DNA from: Bactericera cockerelli
Lineage: Eukaryota > Arthropoda > Insecta > Hemiptera > Triozidae
Length of the DNA stretch: 64,000 bases
Direction: 5' to 3'
Assembly: GCA_024516035.1 (NCBI GenBank)
Contig: CM044960.1
Coordinates: 14,693,880 to 14,757,879 of the forward strand
Shown here: one piece after another, positions 23,556 through 31,001 of the stretch
Position numbering within the stretch: position 1 is the stretch's first letter
Layout of the letters: every line of letters starts with the position of its first letter
Translations under genes and position numbers: made by a program
The notes under the pieces: generated by a model
Told to the model about the DNA's origin: nothing
The model's database searches: none
The model's input: the letters and a program-made list of their open reading frames with translations, nothing else

Positions 23556-25558
23556 CATTGTTCCAACGAAGCAATTTGACAAGCTCCACTTACAAGAACA
23601 ATGAGAAGAAATTAAGATAGTGAGAGAAAAAAAAAAAAAAAAAAAAAACAACAACAACAACAACGAGTTAAATAATAATAATAATAACTCACCCTAGATC
23701 CCTCATCCACCAGGTTCGCCTCCTCCCTCATCCTCACGAACACACTCTTGTCCATGAACTTGTCCGGCAGCACCTCCGCGAAGGCGGGCAGAGGGATCTC
23801 CTTGCAGTCGGGGCGGTGTAGGATTGCCACTGACAGGGCGTAGATGTACATGTAAGGGTTCATACGGTCCCGACAGTACACGCTCAGGGATTGGAAGTCC
23901 TCGAACGACTTTTGCTCTGAAATAGAAGGAAATTGAACCTCAGTTAAGGAGCAAGGACTCTGATTGTTAAGTCTCCTCTGTAAATAAATATCATTAAAAA
24001 AAAAAGAACCTCAGTTAGAAAAATTAGTGATAAATGGAAAAAAAGCTATTCACATGTGCTATGTTGGCTCAAAGTGAAAATACAAATTTCGATAGTGAGA
24101 GCAGTACTCGAACGACTTTTACTCTGAAATAGAAGGAAATTGAACCTCAGTTAGAAAAATTAGTGATAAATGGAAAAAAGCTATTCACATGTGCTATGTT
24201 GGCTCAAAGTGAAAATACAAATTTCGATAGTGAGAGCAGTATCCATACTATCCATGAGAGTGAGAGGAGCGAGACGGAGGATCAGAAGGATTGAATGTGA
24301 AGATGGTGCAGGAATGGGACGAGTAGAAGAATGATGTTTAACTTTGGTATTGTAATTTAAAAAAATATAATAAAAATATTTAAAGTTTTGAAAAAAAACC
24401 TCAGTAACGTGTCAGCGTTCATGGCACATTGAACCACACCAGTTCCATTTCAGTGACTGAAGTTAAGCAACGTCCAGCGAGGCTATAACTTAGATTGGCG
24501 ACCAACTGACCTTTCAAATGCGAACCCGCGTCATGCTGGCTATTCTCGGCCCCACTCAGGCTTGGTGATGTTAATTTGAGTATCTGGTTTGTGAGTTTCG
24601 GGCGAATAGAGAGTAAAACTCCCGTCGTCATATTATGACCATGCAGTTGAACGCAACGTTGAATCATATTATTAAATGGCGGTATGGAATGGACTTGCCT
24701 ACCAATGCCAAAAAAACGGAAATTAAAAAAAAAAAACTTAAACTTATTAGGGGATAACCATATAATTAAAATTAAAAAAAAACTTACGCATGAGAGCATT
24801 GACCAGGTTGGTGGCGCAGGCCCGGTGCTGAGGGATGAACAGGGAGAAGGCGCCCCGCCTATCCATGGACATGGCCTGGCTCAGGTCGGGCAGACTCGAC
24901 AGCGTCTTCACCGGGATGTTGTTCTGCTGTCCGACCGAGAACCGGTTCTCCAAGTCATCCGCCAGCGGCTTGTACCTATAATAATAATAATAAAAGTTTA
25001 TTTATTTATTTTCTTTATAAAGAAACATTTATACAAAGGTACTTACTTCTAATAAGCTTTGAAGAGCTTCTAAGAGAAGTGTGTTACTTGCAAGATTGAA
25101 TGACACATAGTGTTTAAGTGACTACTCAATCGAGCATTACAATATTATACTAAAGGTACATAATTATTAAAGGTACATAATATTAAAACAATAAATTATT
25201 AAATAGTAAAGATTTTACCCTAAAATTTCAATTCAAAACAATATTATCTATACATGGTATCAGTTGTGACTTCAGATCTGAATAATTTTCAACATTTTGT
25301 AGTGAGGTTACCATGCTGTTTAGAAATGTTGGTACAAAGTAATTTGGTATTTTTTTGCAGTAATTAGAGCTAACTCTTGGTACATTAAATGACTGTCGAC
25401 GAATATGGTATGTTATAGCAGTCTTACCGGTCGGGCAGATAGTCGGCCGGGATGTTGAAGCGCACCTTGAGGTCATCGCCCTTACCCACCACCAGCGGCT
25501 CATTGGGTCGGTCGAACAGGTAGAGGATGTTCTTCTTGTCCGAGGGATTGAAAGACAT
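9447..25558 (-). CDS. PPO: Prophenoloxidase (hemocyanin superfamily), complete coding region, 12 coding exons
   Basis: Zymogen of phenoloxidase, the type-3 copper enzyme that hydroxylates monophenols and oxidises diphenols to quinones in insect melanisation and wound or immune responses. Coding exons: 25558-25428, 24975-24788, 23916-23693, 22099-21897, 20996-20846, 19511-19410, 17875-17711, 16417-16289, 15301-15113, 12073-11938, 11133-10898, 9791-9447. Every junction is GT-AG and phase-consistent, giving 732 residues; insect PPOs are usually about 680-700. Copper A ligands are H214, H218 and H243 (motif HHWHWH); copper B ligands are H370, H374 (LHNFGH) and H410 (FYRWH). The predicted activation cleavage is R55-F56 (ENRF). 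GCGWPQHM is at 586-593. There is no signal peptide, as is normal for PPOs, which leave haemocytes by lysis. The extra length is a low-complexity tail, residues 689-732. The start has context AAAATGTC and matches the family N-terminus ([15 protein letters not shown]). Confidence 0.96.
9880..10006. mobile_element. PIF/Harbinger-type MITE in PPO intron 12
   Basis: 19-bp terminal inverted repeats CAGCCGTATTTATGAACAG flanked by TTA on both sides; 127 bp in total. The 3-bp TTA duplication is typical of PIF/Harbinger elements. Confidence 0.75.
10018..10208. mobile_element. MITE with CCCACTGAGT termini
   Basis: Inverted ends GGCCGAGATCCCACTGAGT and ACTCAGTGGGATCCCGGCT flanked by TAA; also probably PIF/Harbinger type. 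A diverged relative lies near 61.81-62.25 kb. It sits only 11 bp from the MITE at 9880-10006. Confidence 0.65.
10898..11133 (-). CDS. PPO: PPO exon 12 (residues 540-618, GCGWPQHM motif)
   Basis: Contains the thiol-ester-like motif GCGWPQHM, typical of arthropod PPOs, followed by [20 protein letters not shown]. Enters in phase 1 and leaves in phase 0 at AAG|GTAAGT. Confidence 0.96.
11306..11520 (+). mobile_element. 5S-derived SINE in PPO intron 11
   Basis: GCACCGGTTCTGGTAGGATC and AAAGTTAAGCAACG followed by the shared tail GTTTGTGAGTTTCCTGCGAA and GTCGTGATATGACCATG. Confidence 0.65.
11742..11850 (+). mobile_element. tRNA-derived SINE family E, fragment
   Basis: CATGCACGGTGACCTGGATTT and a following AATCCCGGCTGGGT resemble the family E head (copies at 31.4, 34.6 and 53.0 kb). 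Confidence 0.5.
11938..12073 (-). CDS. PPO: PPO exon 11 (residues 495-540)
   Basis: Encodes [20 protein letters not shown] to ELDRFVVE in the C-terminal domain. Acceptor ctgcag at 12074; the donor GAAT|GTAAGT leaves phase 1. Confidence 0.94.
12148..12318 (-). mobile_element. tRNA-derived SINE family H, antisense
   Basis: Read on the minus strand: TGGCTCAGTGGTTAAGAGCA (A box), then GGGTTCGAATCCCGGCC (B box), then a tail ending in a long poly(A), seen as poly(T) at 12122-12144. Lies 75 bp upstream of PPO exon 11. Confidence 0.7.
12412..13421. mobile_element. 1.0 kb TIR element with repeated GTGATTAGTCC motif
   Basis: Perfect 30-bp terminal inverted repeats (12412-12441 and 13392-13421; outer end GAGGAGCTTTTTTTCAGACC), flanked by ATTT on both sides. 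Inside, CCGTGATTAGTCC-like motifs recur at least five times. An open frame (12580-12789, 69 residues) has no recognised domain. Family not identified. Confidence 0.75.
13430..14560. other. AT-rich intron sequence of PPO
   Basis: Intron between PPO exons 11 and 10. I see only low-complexity AT-rich sequence and no coding or repeat signal that I can name. Confidence 0.5.
14565..14712 (-). mobile_element. tRNA-derived SINE family D, antisense
   Basis: Carries the reverse complement of GACTCGTAACCGGAG and the GTGATATCACAA tail seen in six sense copies elsewhere. Confidence 0.6.
14738..15100 (-). mobile_element. tRNA-derived SINE family G, antisense, composite
   Basis: Head (minus strand) GCGCGATTAGCTCAGCGGTT and GGTCCCGTGTTCGATCCCCC, with an A-rich region and a tail of conserved blocks (ATGGGCGAG, GGTGCTGGGTCAACACGAGC). 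A further SINE tail is inserted near 14.96-15.02 kb. The head ends about 12 bp from the exon 10 donor. Confidence 0.7.
15113..15301 (-). CDS. PPO: PPO exon 10 (residues 432-494)
   Basis: Encodes [13 protein letters not shown] to [13 protein letters not shown], the start of the C-terminal beta-sandwich domain. The donor AAC|GTGAGT at 15112 is only about 12 bp from the head of an antisense tRNA-derived SINE. Confidence 0.95.
15512..15549. repeat. Poly(T) tract
   Basis: 38 consecutive T in the PPO intron; the reading is a homopolymer and its true length is uncertain in any assembly. Confidence 0.8.
16289..16417 (-). CDS. PPO: PPO exon 9 (residues 389-431, third copper B ligand)
   Basis: Encodes [22 protein letters not shown] and onward; H410 completes copper B. 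Acceptor ttgcag at 16418; donor CAG|GTAAGT at 16288. Confidence 0.95.
16485..16650. mobile_element. Dispersed repeat K (CCTAACTAAAGGGCGGGG family)
   Basis: A-rich block, then GTCCTACCTAAAGAGCGGGG and TTGCCTGTGGCAATCTCTTC. The same family recurs at 17.92-18.10, 21.66-21.89, 35.57-35.72 and 49.12-49.29 kb. It looks like a retroelement 3' end. Confidence 0.55.
16650..17035 (-). mobile_element. Dispersed repeat J, inverted copy
   Basis: About 380 bp beginning TTGTTGTTGTAGCCAGCTTGG and containing GGTTGGCTAGTCTGTTCTCT. The reverse complement lies at 34.89-35.21 kb in an intersectin intron; short pieces flank the 36-bp array near 48.9-49.07 kb. Confidence 0.65.
17394..17710 (-). repeat. 35-bp tandem array of the PPO exon 8 donor site
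   Basis: Unit GCTACAATCACAGCAAGAAC plus 15 bp, spaced exactly 35 bp (17617, 17652, 17687; the first at 17394 once the MITE is removed). On the transcribed strand each unit repeats the last 11 exon bases and the donor ACAGATACCTG|GTATGTTC. The true donor at 17710 is the first copy. Confidence 0.85.
17420..17598. mobile_element. 179-bp foldback MITE with 9-bp target duplication
   Basis: Nearly its whole length is an inverted repeat (ends GGGTCCATTTCGCC), with a loop of about 14 nt. A perfect 9-bp duplication AACATACCA flanks it (17411-17419, 17599-17607). It lies inside the 35-bp donor array and carries TTTTGTGC repeats like the large foldback element. Confidence 0.9.
17711..17875 (-). CDS. 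PPO: PPO exon 8 (residues 334-388, first copper B ligands)
   Basis: Encodes [12 protein letters not shown] and [20 protein letters not shown], supplying H370 and H374. Exactly 55 codons, phase 0 on both sides. The donor CCTG|GTATGT is the first of five tandem near-identical copies that follow in the intron. Confidence 0.95.
17915..18105. mobile_element. Dispersed repeat K copy
   Basis: A-rich block followed by GTCCTAACTAAAGGGCGGGG and TTGCCTATGGCAATCTCTTC in the PPO intron 7, close to exon 8. Confidence 0.6.
18110..19180. other. Intron sequence, nothing identified
   Basis: PPO intron 7. AT-rich, with no coding support or clear repeats. Confidence 0.5.
19183..19386 (-). mobile_element. tRNA-derived SINE family A, antisense, full length
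   Basis: Tail (ATATCGCCTTATTTATACTG) to head (GGTTTCGAACCCACGACC; ACCACTGAGCTACCGG) all present. 24 bp from the PPO exon 7 donor. Confidence 0.75.
19410..19511 (-). CDS. PPO: PPO exon 7 (residues 300-333)
   Basis: A short exon of exactly 34 codons ([20 protein letters not shown] and onward), phase 0 at both ends. The donor ACG|GTAAGA lies 24 bp from the head of a tRNA-derived SINE. Confidence 0.92.
19609..19690 (-). mobile_element. SINE tail, TACCTTGTTTATACTGCCG family
   Basis: ATAGAATATACCTTGTTTAT and ACTGAAAAGTCCCTTTACTC. Further copies at 51.83-51.90 and (sense) 62.10-62.18 kb; related to the family A tail. Confidence 0.55.
19695..20845. other. PPO intron 6, nothing identified
   Basis: AT-rich. 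An open frame at 19986-20255 has no recognised domain and no splice support. Confidence 0.45.
20846..20996 (-). CDS. PPO: PPO exon 6 (residues 249-299)
   Basis: Encodes [13 protein letters not shown] to FKNTVLS between the two copper sites. Acceptor ttgcag at 20997 (phase 2); donor AGT|GTAAGT at 20845 (phase 0). Confidence 0.93.
21655..21895. mobile_element. Dispersed repeat K, two opposed copies
   Basis: GTCCTAACTAAAGGGCAATA followed by CCCCGCCCTTTAGTTAGGAC makes a head-to-head palindrome near 21.70-21.75 kb, then an A-rich tail that runs up to PPO exon 5's donor. Confidence 0.6.
21897..22099 (-). CDS. PPO: PPO exon 5 (residues 182-249, copper A)
   Basis: Contains [20 protein letters not shown] and ELFYYMHQQ, so all three copper A ligands (H214, H218, H243) are in this one exon. 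Phase 0 in, phase 2 out at CTAG|GTATGT. The donor abuts the A-rich end of a dispersed repeat. Confidence 0.96.
22105..23195. other. PPO intron 4, left part, nothing identified
   Basis: AT-rich intron sequence without coding or repeat signal I can name. Confidence 0.45.
23202..23300 (+). mobile_element. tRNA-derived SINE family D
   Basis: GACCTCAGTAGCTCGATCAA, then GGAGGTCGGTGGTTCGAGTC (B box), then TAGTAAAGCGAGTTGAAGT. Confidence 0.65.
23345..23452 (+). mobile_element. tRNA-derived SINE family A, head only
   Basis: GTCCCGGTAGCTCAGTGGTA and GAGTTCGAAACCTAGCC; cut off by a long poly(T) at 23452-23479. Confidence 0.65.
23693..23916 (-). CDS. PPO: PPO exon 4 (residues 107-181)
   Basis: N-terminal helical hemocyanin domain, including [19 protein letters not shown]. 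Acceptor ctatttcag at 23917; the donor AGG|GTGAGT gives phase 0. The first 20 or so bases of the exon and its acceptor recur about 205 bp upstream as a degenerate copy. Confidence 0.95.
23896..24240 (-). repeat. Duplication of PPO exon 4 acceptor region
   Basis: The exon 4 start with its acceptor (TCGAACGACTTTTGCTCTGA on the plus strand) and following intron recur at 24109-24240 with a few changes (TCGAACGACTTTTACTCTGA). The first copy was later split by a SINE tail (about 23946-24003). Confidence 0.75.
24411..24665 (+). mobile_element. 5S-derived SINE in PPO intron 3
   Basis: Diverged copy: ACACCAGTTCCATTTCAGTG, AAGTTAAGCAACGTCCAGCG, and tail CCGTCGTCATATTATGACCA. Confidence 0.65.
24788..24975 (-). 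CDS. PPO: PPO exon 3 (residues 44-107, activation site)
   Basis: Encodes [15 protein letters not shown] and onward. The Arg-Phe bond R55-F56 in ENRF is where clip-domain serine proteases cut arthropod PPOs. Enters in phase 2 and leaves in phase 1 at ATGC|GTAAGT. Confidence 0.95.
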
Positions 25559-25583
25559 TTTGCTTGGGCTGAGTTGGGTTCGT
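25428..25583 (-). CDS. PPO: PPO exon 2 (start codon, residues 1-43)
   Basis: The acceptor ttcag is followed by 25 nt of 5' UTR, then ATG at 25558-25556 (coding part 25428-25558). It encodes the family N-terminus and ends in phase 2 at CCG|GTAAGA. The acceptor region is duplicated once, 94 bp upstream. Confidence 0.95.
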
Positions 25584-25755
25584 CTGAAGGCGTTTAAAAA
25601 ATAAAAGTAAAGGCTAAATGATATATTTTACATATTTTAAACCACAACTTAAAAAAAAACTGTGGAGTTGGGTTAGTCTGAAGACGTTTATAAATTAAAA
25701 GTAAAGGCTAAATGATATATTTTACATATTATAAACCACAACTTAAAAAAATTGC
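25565..25755 (-). repeat. Two-copy tandem duplication spanning the PPO exon 2 acceptor
   Basis: 94-bp spacing between GAGTTGGGTTCGTCTGAAGG and GAGTTGGGTTAGTCTGAAGA. Each copy contains a 3' splice site (cttcag) and about 12 bases of 5' UTR exon. Confidence 0.75.
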
Positions 25756-25910
25756 TGTGAGCACGTATAATTTATGATAAAGCATATTCACCTTATTATG
25801 CAGAATAAAAAATAATGTAATACAGAATTCAACCATAAGAACTTTTTACCCAAATCCTCCTTTCCTCAAAAACACCTAGGTTAGGGTAAAATATTTTTTT
25901 GAACTCTTTC

Positions 25911-26135
25911 ATAGTCTGGTAGTCAAGTGGTTAACGCGCTATTCTGGTAATACAGATAGTGTAGGGATCCGTTGGTTTGAATCCAACCCAGTGCATGAAT
26001 TTTTCCTAATTCATTTGAGTTTGTGTCCATATAATAATAAGACTCTGAGGGTTAAGTAGTCGAAAATGATTTAAGCATTAACCTCGCCTAGTGGTTACCT
26101 TCCACTAAAGAGTGTTATTATTATTAATTGATGGA
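25911..26135 (+). mobile_element. tRNA-derived SINE family I in PPO intron 1
   Basis: TGGTAGTCAAGTGGTTAACG (A box) and GTTGGTTTGAATCCAACCC (B box), tail ACTAAAGAGTGTTATTATTA. Other copies at 32.76-32.92, 52.07-52.17 and 56.48-56.68 kb. Confidence 0.7.
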
Positions 26136-26296
26136 ATTGTATTAATATTTACTCTCTTTTCAGTTCGAAGTAAAATGATATTATGTAGATACACTGATCA
26201 TTAAGAAAAAGATAAATACCATCAATATTAAAGAATAGTTTATTAACTCGAATAAAAATAGCACAACTTGATAAATATAACAGTGAAGTGACAATT

Positions 26297-26440
26297 CTTC
26301 CCATTAAGGTGTTGAGTCAACACGAGCGCCCCTGAGAAACAACTGTAAGCACATTTTGAATATAATTTCTGTCGGCTGTGGGGTTCGAACCCAGACCTTC
26401 CTCAAATCCACATAGCAAGCAAGAATCTGACCATTGGTCT
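26297..26440 (-). mobile_element. tRNA-derived SINE family G, antisense
   Basis: Tail GTCAACACGAGCGCCCCTGA and head GGGGTTCGAACCCAGACC, 36 bp from the PPO non-coding exon. Confidence 0.6.
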
Positions 26441-26475
26441 AATAATAAAAAGTAAAAAGGAGTAAAAAATCTTAC

Positions 26476-26573
26476 CTTAAAGGCTTAACGATCCAAACAG
26501 TTGGGTAGGAATAATGCACAAGATACTAAAGTATATGCACTAGTAATCCACTGAGGATGAACCAAGAGATTCT
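26476..26573 (-). other. PPO: PPO 5' untranslated exon 1 (predicted)
   Basis: Predicted non-coding first exon from an initiator-like TTCAGA about 32 bp below the TATA box to a strong donor (AAG|GTAAGA, GT at 26475-26474). It would splice to the acceptor at 25584, 25 nt before the PPO start codon. The transcription start is inferred from TATA spacing only. Confidence 0.6.
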
Positions 26574-26596
26574 GAACATACGACCTACATACAAAG

Positions 26597-26605
26597 CCTT
26601 TTATA
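26597..26605 (-). promoter_or_regulatory. TATA box of PPO
   Basis: TATAAAAGG on the minus strand, about 32 bp upstream of an initiator-like TTCAGA near 26573 and upstream of the predicted non-coding exon. This is the classic arrangement of a focused insect core promoter. Confidence 0.7.
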
Positions 26606-26674
26606 TGAAAAACTTTTTAGATTATCCAGCCATAATCTCCCTACGAGACCCAGAGAAATCCTAGGGAAGTGGCT

Positions 26675-26731
26675 TGTGGTATTCTTGTCTCTTTCAGGTT
26701 TGCGGTGGCTCTTGTGTTATTATCTTTATCT
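26675..26731 (-). promoter_or_regulatory. Candidate RUNX and GATA sites of the PPO promoter
   Basis: Two RUNX-type motifs (TGTGGT at 26675-26680 and TGCGGT at 26701-26706 on the plus strand) and two adjacent AGATAA GATA motifs (26720-26725 and 26726-26731) lie about 100-160 bp upstream of the predicted start. In Drosophila crystal cells the RUNX factor Lozenge and the GATA factor Serpent act together on PPO genes. Their use here is inference from the motifs and the target gene. Confidence 0.45.
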
Positions 26732-27099
26732 ATATTTTGTTTTATGATAGCTATGTTGGGAAAGTTTTTCATGAGAACAGAATCGACATTATAACTAAGA
26801 GGTGAGTACGAGTATTAGAAAATTTAGGACACAGATTTCAGTAACTGAAAGGATACAACTGTTGTATCCTGGACATACTGGACATGTTAAGTTTATGTTT
26901 AGTGTTGGTAACAGAACTTACTACAGAGTGTAATACTATGTATACGTAAGTATTGTATCTGAATTCATTGCGTTATTATGTGAGAACTGTAATGAGTAGC
27001 TTACGAAACTCCCAATTTCATCATTTTGCAATCCTCCACGTAAAACCGTTATTGGTCGCTATTTATACATATTTCTACTCATTTTTAATAACGTCCTCA

Positions 27100-27240
27100 G
27101 TAGCTTGATCAATAAGGCGACGGACTTGTAACCTGGAGGTCGGTGGTTCAAGTCCCGGTTTCAGCGTACATTTAGTAAAGCGAGTTTGAGTAGTTGTGAT
27201 ATCACGAAAGTGACAAACACAAATATGATAACTAACTTTT
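27100..27240 (+). mobile_element. tRNA-derived SINE family D
   Basis: CCTCAGTAGCTTGATCAATA, GGTCGGTGGTTCAAGTCCC, TAGTAAAGCGAGTTTGAGTA and GTGATATCACGAAAGTGAC. Confidence 0.7.
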
Positions 27241-27244
27241 AATA

Positions 27245-27375
27245 ACGAGATAGAATTGACCCTCGGACATTTAAGTACAGAGCAGAAAATGTTTACGCTG
27301 CTGGGGATCGAACCCAGATCACCGTGCTACTCCACTCGAGCACAGTGACTCACTTACTATAGAGAGTCATATTAA
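27245..27375 (-). mobile_element. tRNA-derived SINE family E, antisense fragment
   Basis: GGACATTTAAGTACAGAGCA and GGGATCGAACCCAGATCACC match family E copies near 34.7 and 53.1 kb. Confidence 0.6.
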
Positions 27376-27539
27376 CTACGAGCTAAACAGTCCATAGGTT
27401 CTATTGAGTTTCTTAGATATCATTTTGACATTCTCAAAACTTATTGAAAATCTTTGTTCTGAAGGTGCAAAAATCAATCTAAATAAACTAGTTGTTTACC
27501 CAAACATTGTGTTAATTTTATATTTCATGGTGAACACAC

Positions 27540-27727
27540 ATGGGTGACACAGTACTTCCCATTTAGGTGCTGGGACTTGGTCAACACGAGCCCACCGGAA
27601 GGTATCCCTCAACTGTAACCATATTTTGATTTTTTTGCCGGTTCTGGGATTCGAATCAGGGACCTTCCGCAATGCAAATGAGTATCTTACCAGCTTACCA
27701 CTGAGCTAATCGTGCGCTCAGTGGGCG
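27540..27727 (-). mobile_element. tRNA-derived SINE family G, antisense
   Basis: GTGCTGGGACTTGGTCAACA tail and GGGATTCGAATCAGGGACC, CCACTGAGCTAATCGTGCGC head. Confidence 0.65.
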
Positions 27728-28375
27728 CATCACGATTCGTCTCAAAAAGGGTTTTTTAAAAAGGTTGGAATTTCAGGTATAAAAATAACCACACGATTCG
27801 TCTCAAATTATTATCTTAGCGAAAAAGTAAACAACACGATTCGTCTCAGTACGACAATTAAATATGGTACATTTAGAGGGATTTTTTATTATTCAACATT
27901 ATATTACGAAATTACCTTCTGTGTATATCAGGCTTTGGCTTTCTATGTATTAGGCATGGCCCTCTATGCATTTTACCTAACCCTACTATAAACTTGAGGC
28001 ATTGCCTTCTATGTATTTTACCTAACCCTACTATATTCTTGAGGCATGGCCTTCTATGTATTTTACCTAACCCTATACTGTCAACACACTCAAATAAACA
28101 CTGATAACAGAGATGACTGTTACTGGTTCAAAACAATAACATCGTGAACATCGCTATCATTCTCAGATCTTTCAGGGCAGTGTTTCCATACTATTTTATA
28201 GGGATTTTTTGGTGGAATGAAAGTGGGAACTTTGTTGGAATAAAAGTGGGATTTTTTCTGTGGGGTCAAAACTTGATAGTGTGTTTTGGGACGAATCGTG
28301 TTTTGTTTTTCTTGAGACGAATCGTGTTGTGGAAAAGGTCACCTCAGGTAGTTTGAGACGAATCGTGAAATCCCC
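27728..28375. mobile_element. TIR element with repeated CACGATTCGTCTCA motif
   Basis: TCACGATTCGTCTCAAA at the left end and TTTGAGACGAATCGTGA at the right. The 14-bp motif occurs three times inward-facing on the left and three times inverted on the right. The middle holds a threefold GGCATGGCCTTCTATGTATT repeat. Family unidentified. Confidence 0.65.
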
Positions 28376-28379
28376 CGCT

Positions 28380-29435
28380 CAGTGTTAAGGTGACATTGCT
28401 TTGTTTCGGACAGTGATTTATGTTTGCATGTCGCCGTGTAGAATTCTATTTAAATCTTCGAGTGAGGATAGCACAACGACAGCTTATTTTGTATTCCTAG
28501 GACACGCCGTTCGATTCCTGTCCTATCATGTAAAATTTCAATACCTAAAAAAAATGTTCCCAGGCTGGCTTTCAATCCCATACTTTTCTTTCTTTCGACG
28601 AGAAATAAAAATACTTCCAATTTCTAATATTAGAAAGTTATCGGAAGTAATATAATATAAAACCCCGATAAAACGTAATGCTTTTACACAATCGTATTTC
28701 TTATACACAAGTACTATGTAAACTAGCTATCTCGGCATTTACTGACCATCCTGTATCGTATGAAAATAGAATTAAAATCTTCGTGTGACCATCTAGCCAA
28801 ACTCCCAGACATTTCTCTCACAGCAAGAAGTGATAAGAGACAGATTTTCTCTCACTGATGAGAGAGAGAGAGAGAGCTGTGGCTAGTGTGTGGTTTTCAC
28901 TCTAATCCTTATCACTCTTGGGATTTCCCAAGATAGTTTCGTAATTCGCATAATTATCATTCTGCAATTATAGAGCATCTCTCTAAAAACTCTACAAAAT
29001 AACTCAATCATTTGTTTAGGTTGTGAAAAAGACGCATAAAAAACAACACTTTCAAATAAATTAAGTAGGTACTATAAACATATGTCAATTTATTTTACAT
29101 GATTTTTACACAGAAAAAAGAAAATAAACATCAATTTAGGTGACAGGAAATCTAACACACAAAATTCCTCAACTAGGTATTGAATTTTATTAAAGGCACA
29201 CTCGTTTGCTACGAGTGGTGGAAAAAAATTGTTCGGTTGTAAAAAGGAACTTCATGTCGGCTCTGTCGTACGCATAATTATTTGTGTTCTACTGTGTCCC
29301 TTATCATTCGAAATACGCCTTTTAGATGTTTTGAGTCACTTATGAATCTCCAGTATTTCACAAAATTTAAAAACCGTTTATAGAAATAGTTGAGTCTCCT
29401 CTGGAACTCAGATATTATAATGGATTTTTACTTTC
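28380..29435. other. Intergenic sequence
   Basis: Between the PPO promoter and the intersectin end. Contains a (GA)n tract near 28.86 kb and the small TTTCTAATATTAGAAA repeat near 28.62 kb. No gene. Confidence 0.5.
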
Positions 29436-29439
29436 CTTA

Positions 29440-30065
29440 TCTTATAATAAGGAAAGTATTGTATTCGTCGAAAATTTGACCTACCCAGTTTTTCACATTT
29501 CTGGACGAATCATAGCCTCAGGATACCAAAAAAGTTGTTTTCATCCATTGGTCCGTGCGTCTGTCTGTGTGTCTGTATGTCTGTGTGTCTGTGTGTAAAC
29601 AGGATATCACGAGAACGGTAAGAGCTAGAGACTTTAAATTTGGTATACAAATTAATTTTATACACTAGACGATCCACGAAACTTTTGGTTGAAAACGGCC
29701 GCAAGATGCGGCCGCAGGGCCGCAAATATTGGCCGCAACCGCTGCTTCTTTGAATTGGTTAAAGATACAAAAAAAAGTAGAGAACAACATTTTCTCGGAT
29801 TAAAAAAATAATAGGGGTTTACTCTGATCATTTTTTTGATATCTTGAACTTTTTGGAACCCGGCCCCAATTTACCGGTATTTTGGGGGGGACCCGCTTGG
29901 ACTAACATTTTTATTATTCACCCTAGATGGGGGTTGCGACATATCAAATCCAATGATTTTGAGGAGCTAATTACGAATTGGGCACTGATTTTTAACTATC
30001 TGTTACCGTTGAGTCACCAGTGGCAGAATTCGACTTCTTTTTGAAGGATAAGGAAAGTCGTGTGA
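29440..30065. mobile_element. Dispersed element bounded by CTTTCCTTAT/ATAAGGAAAG
   Basis: Opens with the palindrome CTTTCCTTATCTTATAATAAGGAAAG (26 bp) and ends GGATAAGGAAAGTCGTGTGA. Related sequence (CCCGCTTGGACTAAC and GGCCCC blocks) occurs inside the 10 kb transposon near 39.4 kb. Family unknown. Confidence 0.5.
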
Positions 30066-30569
30066 TGTTTACACCAGATTTTTTTACAGTAAAATTAATT
30101 TCGCCTTTATTATTCATGTTTTATTTAGACCGTTAGTGCATGAAGAGATTATGATTTAAATATTATTAACTGCTGTAAATCATACTTCAAACTGTTAAGC
30201 TACATCTGACCCAGAAAACAATACAAACATTTTCCAGACGACAAAGCTTTGATCATATCATGGAAAACAGAAATAAAAGATGATTAAAGTACAACAATGA
30301 ACGTTAATTTAAAATAAACAGTACCATAATACTATTAAGATGTGCAAGGAAGATACCTGCAGGGAAGCCGTGCCCAACGTTTGCCAACAGTGCATCACCG
30401 TGCACAGTACGATAGATGGTGAAGGTAATAAATAGTATATTTTCACAAACGTTAGGAGGTAAACAGATCGTCAGCACTAAGCAAAGTCTCATTGACACAG
30501 TTTAGTTTTAAATAGAATTTTTTTAGTACTAATAATAAATGTGATTAACCTACAAGTTATTATAGCCGA

Positions 30570-30650
30570 TCTCAGTAGCTCGATCGATAAAACGGCGTAG
30601 GTACTTGTAACCTGGAGGTTGGTGGTTCAAGTCTCAAGTTAAGCAAAAGT
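30570..30650 (+). mobile_element. tRNA-derived SINE family D, short
   Basis: GATCTCAGTAGCTCGATCGA and GGAGGTTGGTGGTTCAAGTC. Confidence 0.55.
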
Positions 30651-30763
30651 TATTATGTATAAATATTAAATATAAATTTTATATAAAAAAATTGAAATTG
30701 GTTTAACTTTAGAAAACTAAGTTCATGGTACGACTACTACTTTCACTACTACTACATTAATCT

Positions 30764-31001
30764 TAATATATAAATGTCAAAGACACTCACTGACCACTGA
30801 CCACTGACTGATCATCGCTCTACAGCCCAAACCGTAAGTCCTAGGAAGCTGAAATTTGGTAGGTAGCTTTGTCTTATAGTCTAGATGTGCAATAAGACGG
30901 GATTTTTCGAAACTCCCACTACAACACCTGCCATTGGCGAAAAAGGATTTTTTGCTTTCACGGCCATGCCTCGGCCCGCAAAGCGGGCGACAGCCCGCTA
31001 G
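30764..31001 (+). mobile_element. Non-autonomous Helitron, copy 2
   Basis: Starts TCTTAATATATAAATGTC, ends with the GCCCGC-AAA-GCGGGC hairpin and CTAG, and sits between A and T as Helitrons do. Confidence 0.8.

Noticed and set aside
29510..29725. Frame rich in Arg/His/Thr with a GTCTGTCTGTGTG repeat
   Set aside because: Explained by a microsatellite-like stretch in the dispersed element at 29.4-30.1 kb.
30304..30498. Minus-strand frame starting MSMRLCLVLTICL, resembling a signal peptide, with a donor-like CTGCAG|GTATCT
   Set aside because: Could be a first exon of a secreted protein, but I found no second exon on the minus strand that fits and no promoter. Not enough to call.
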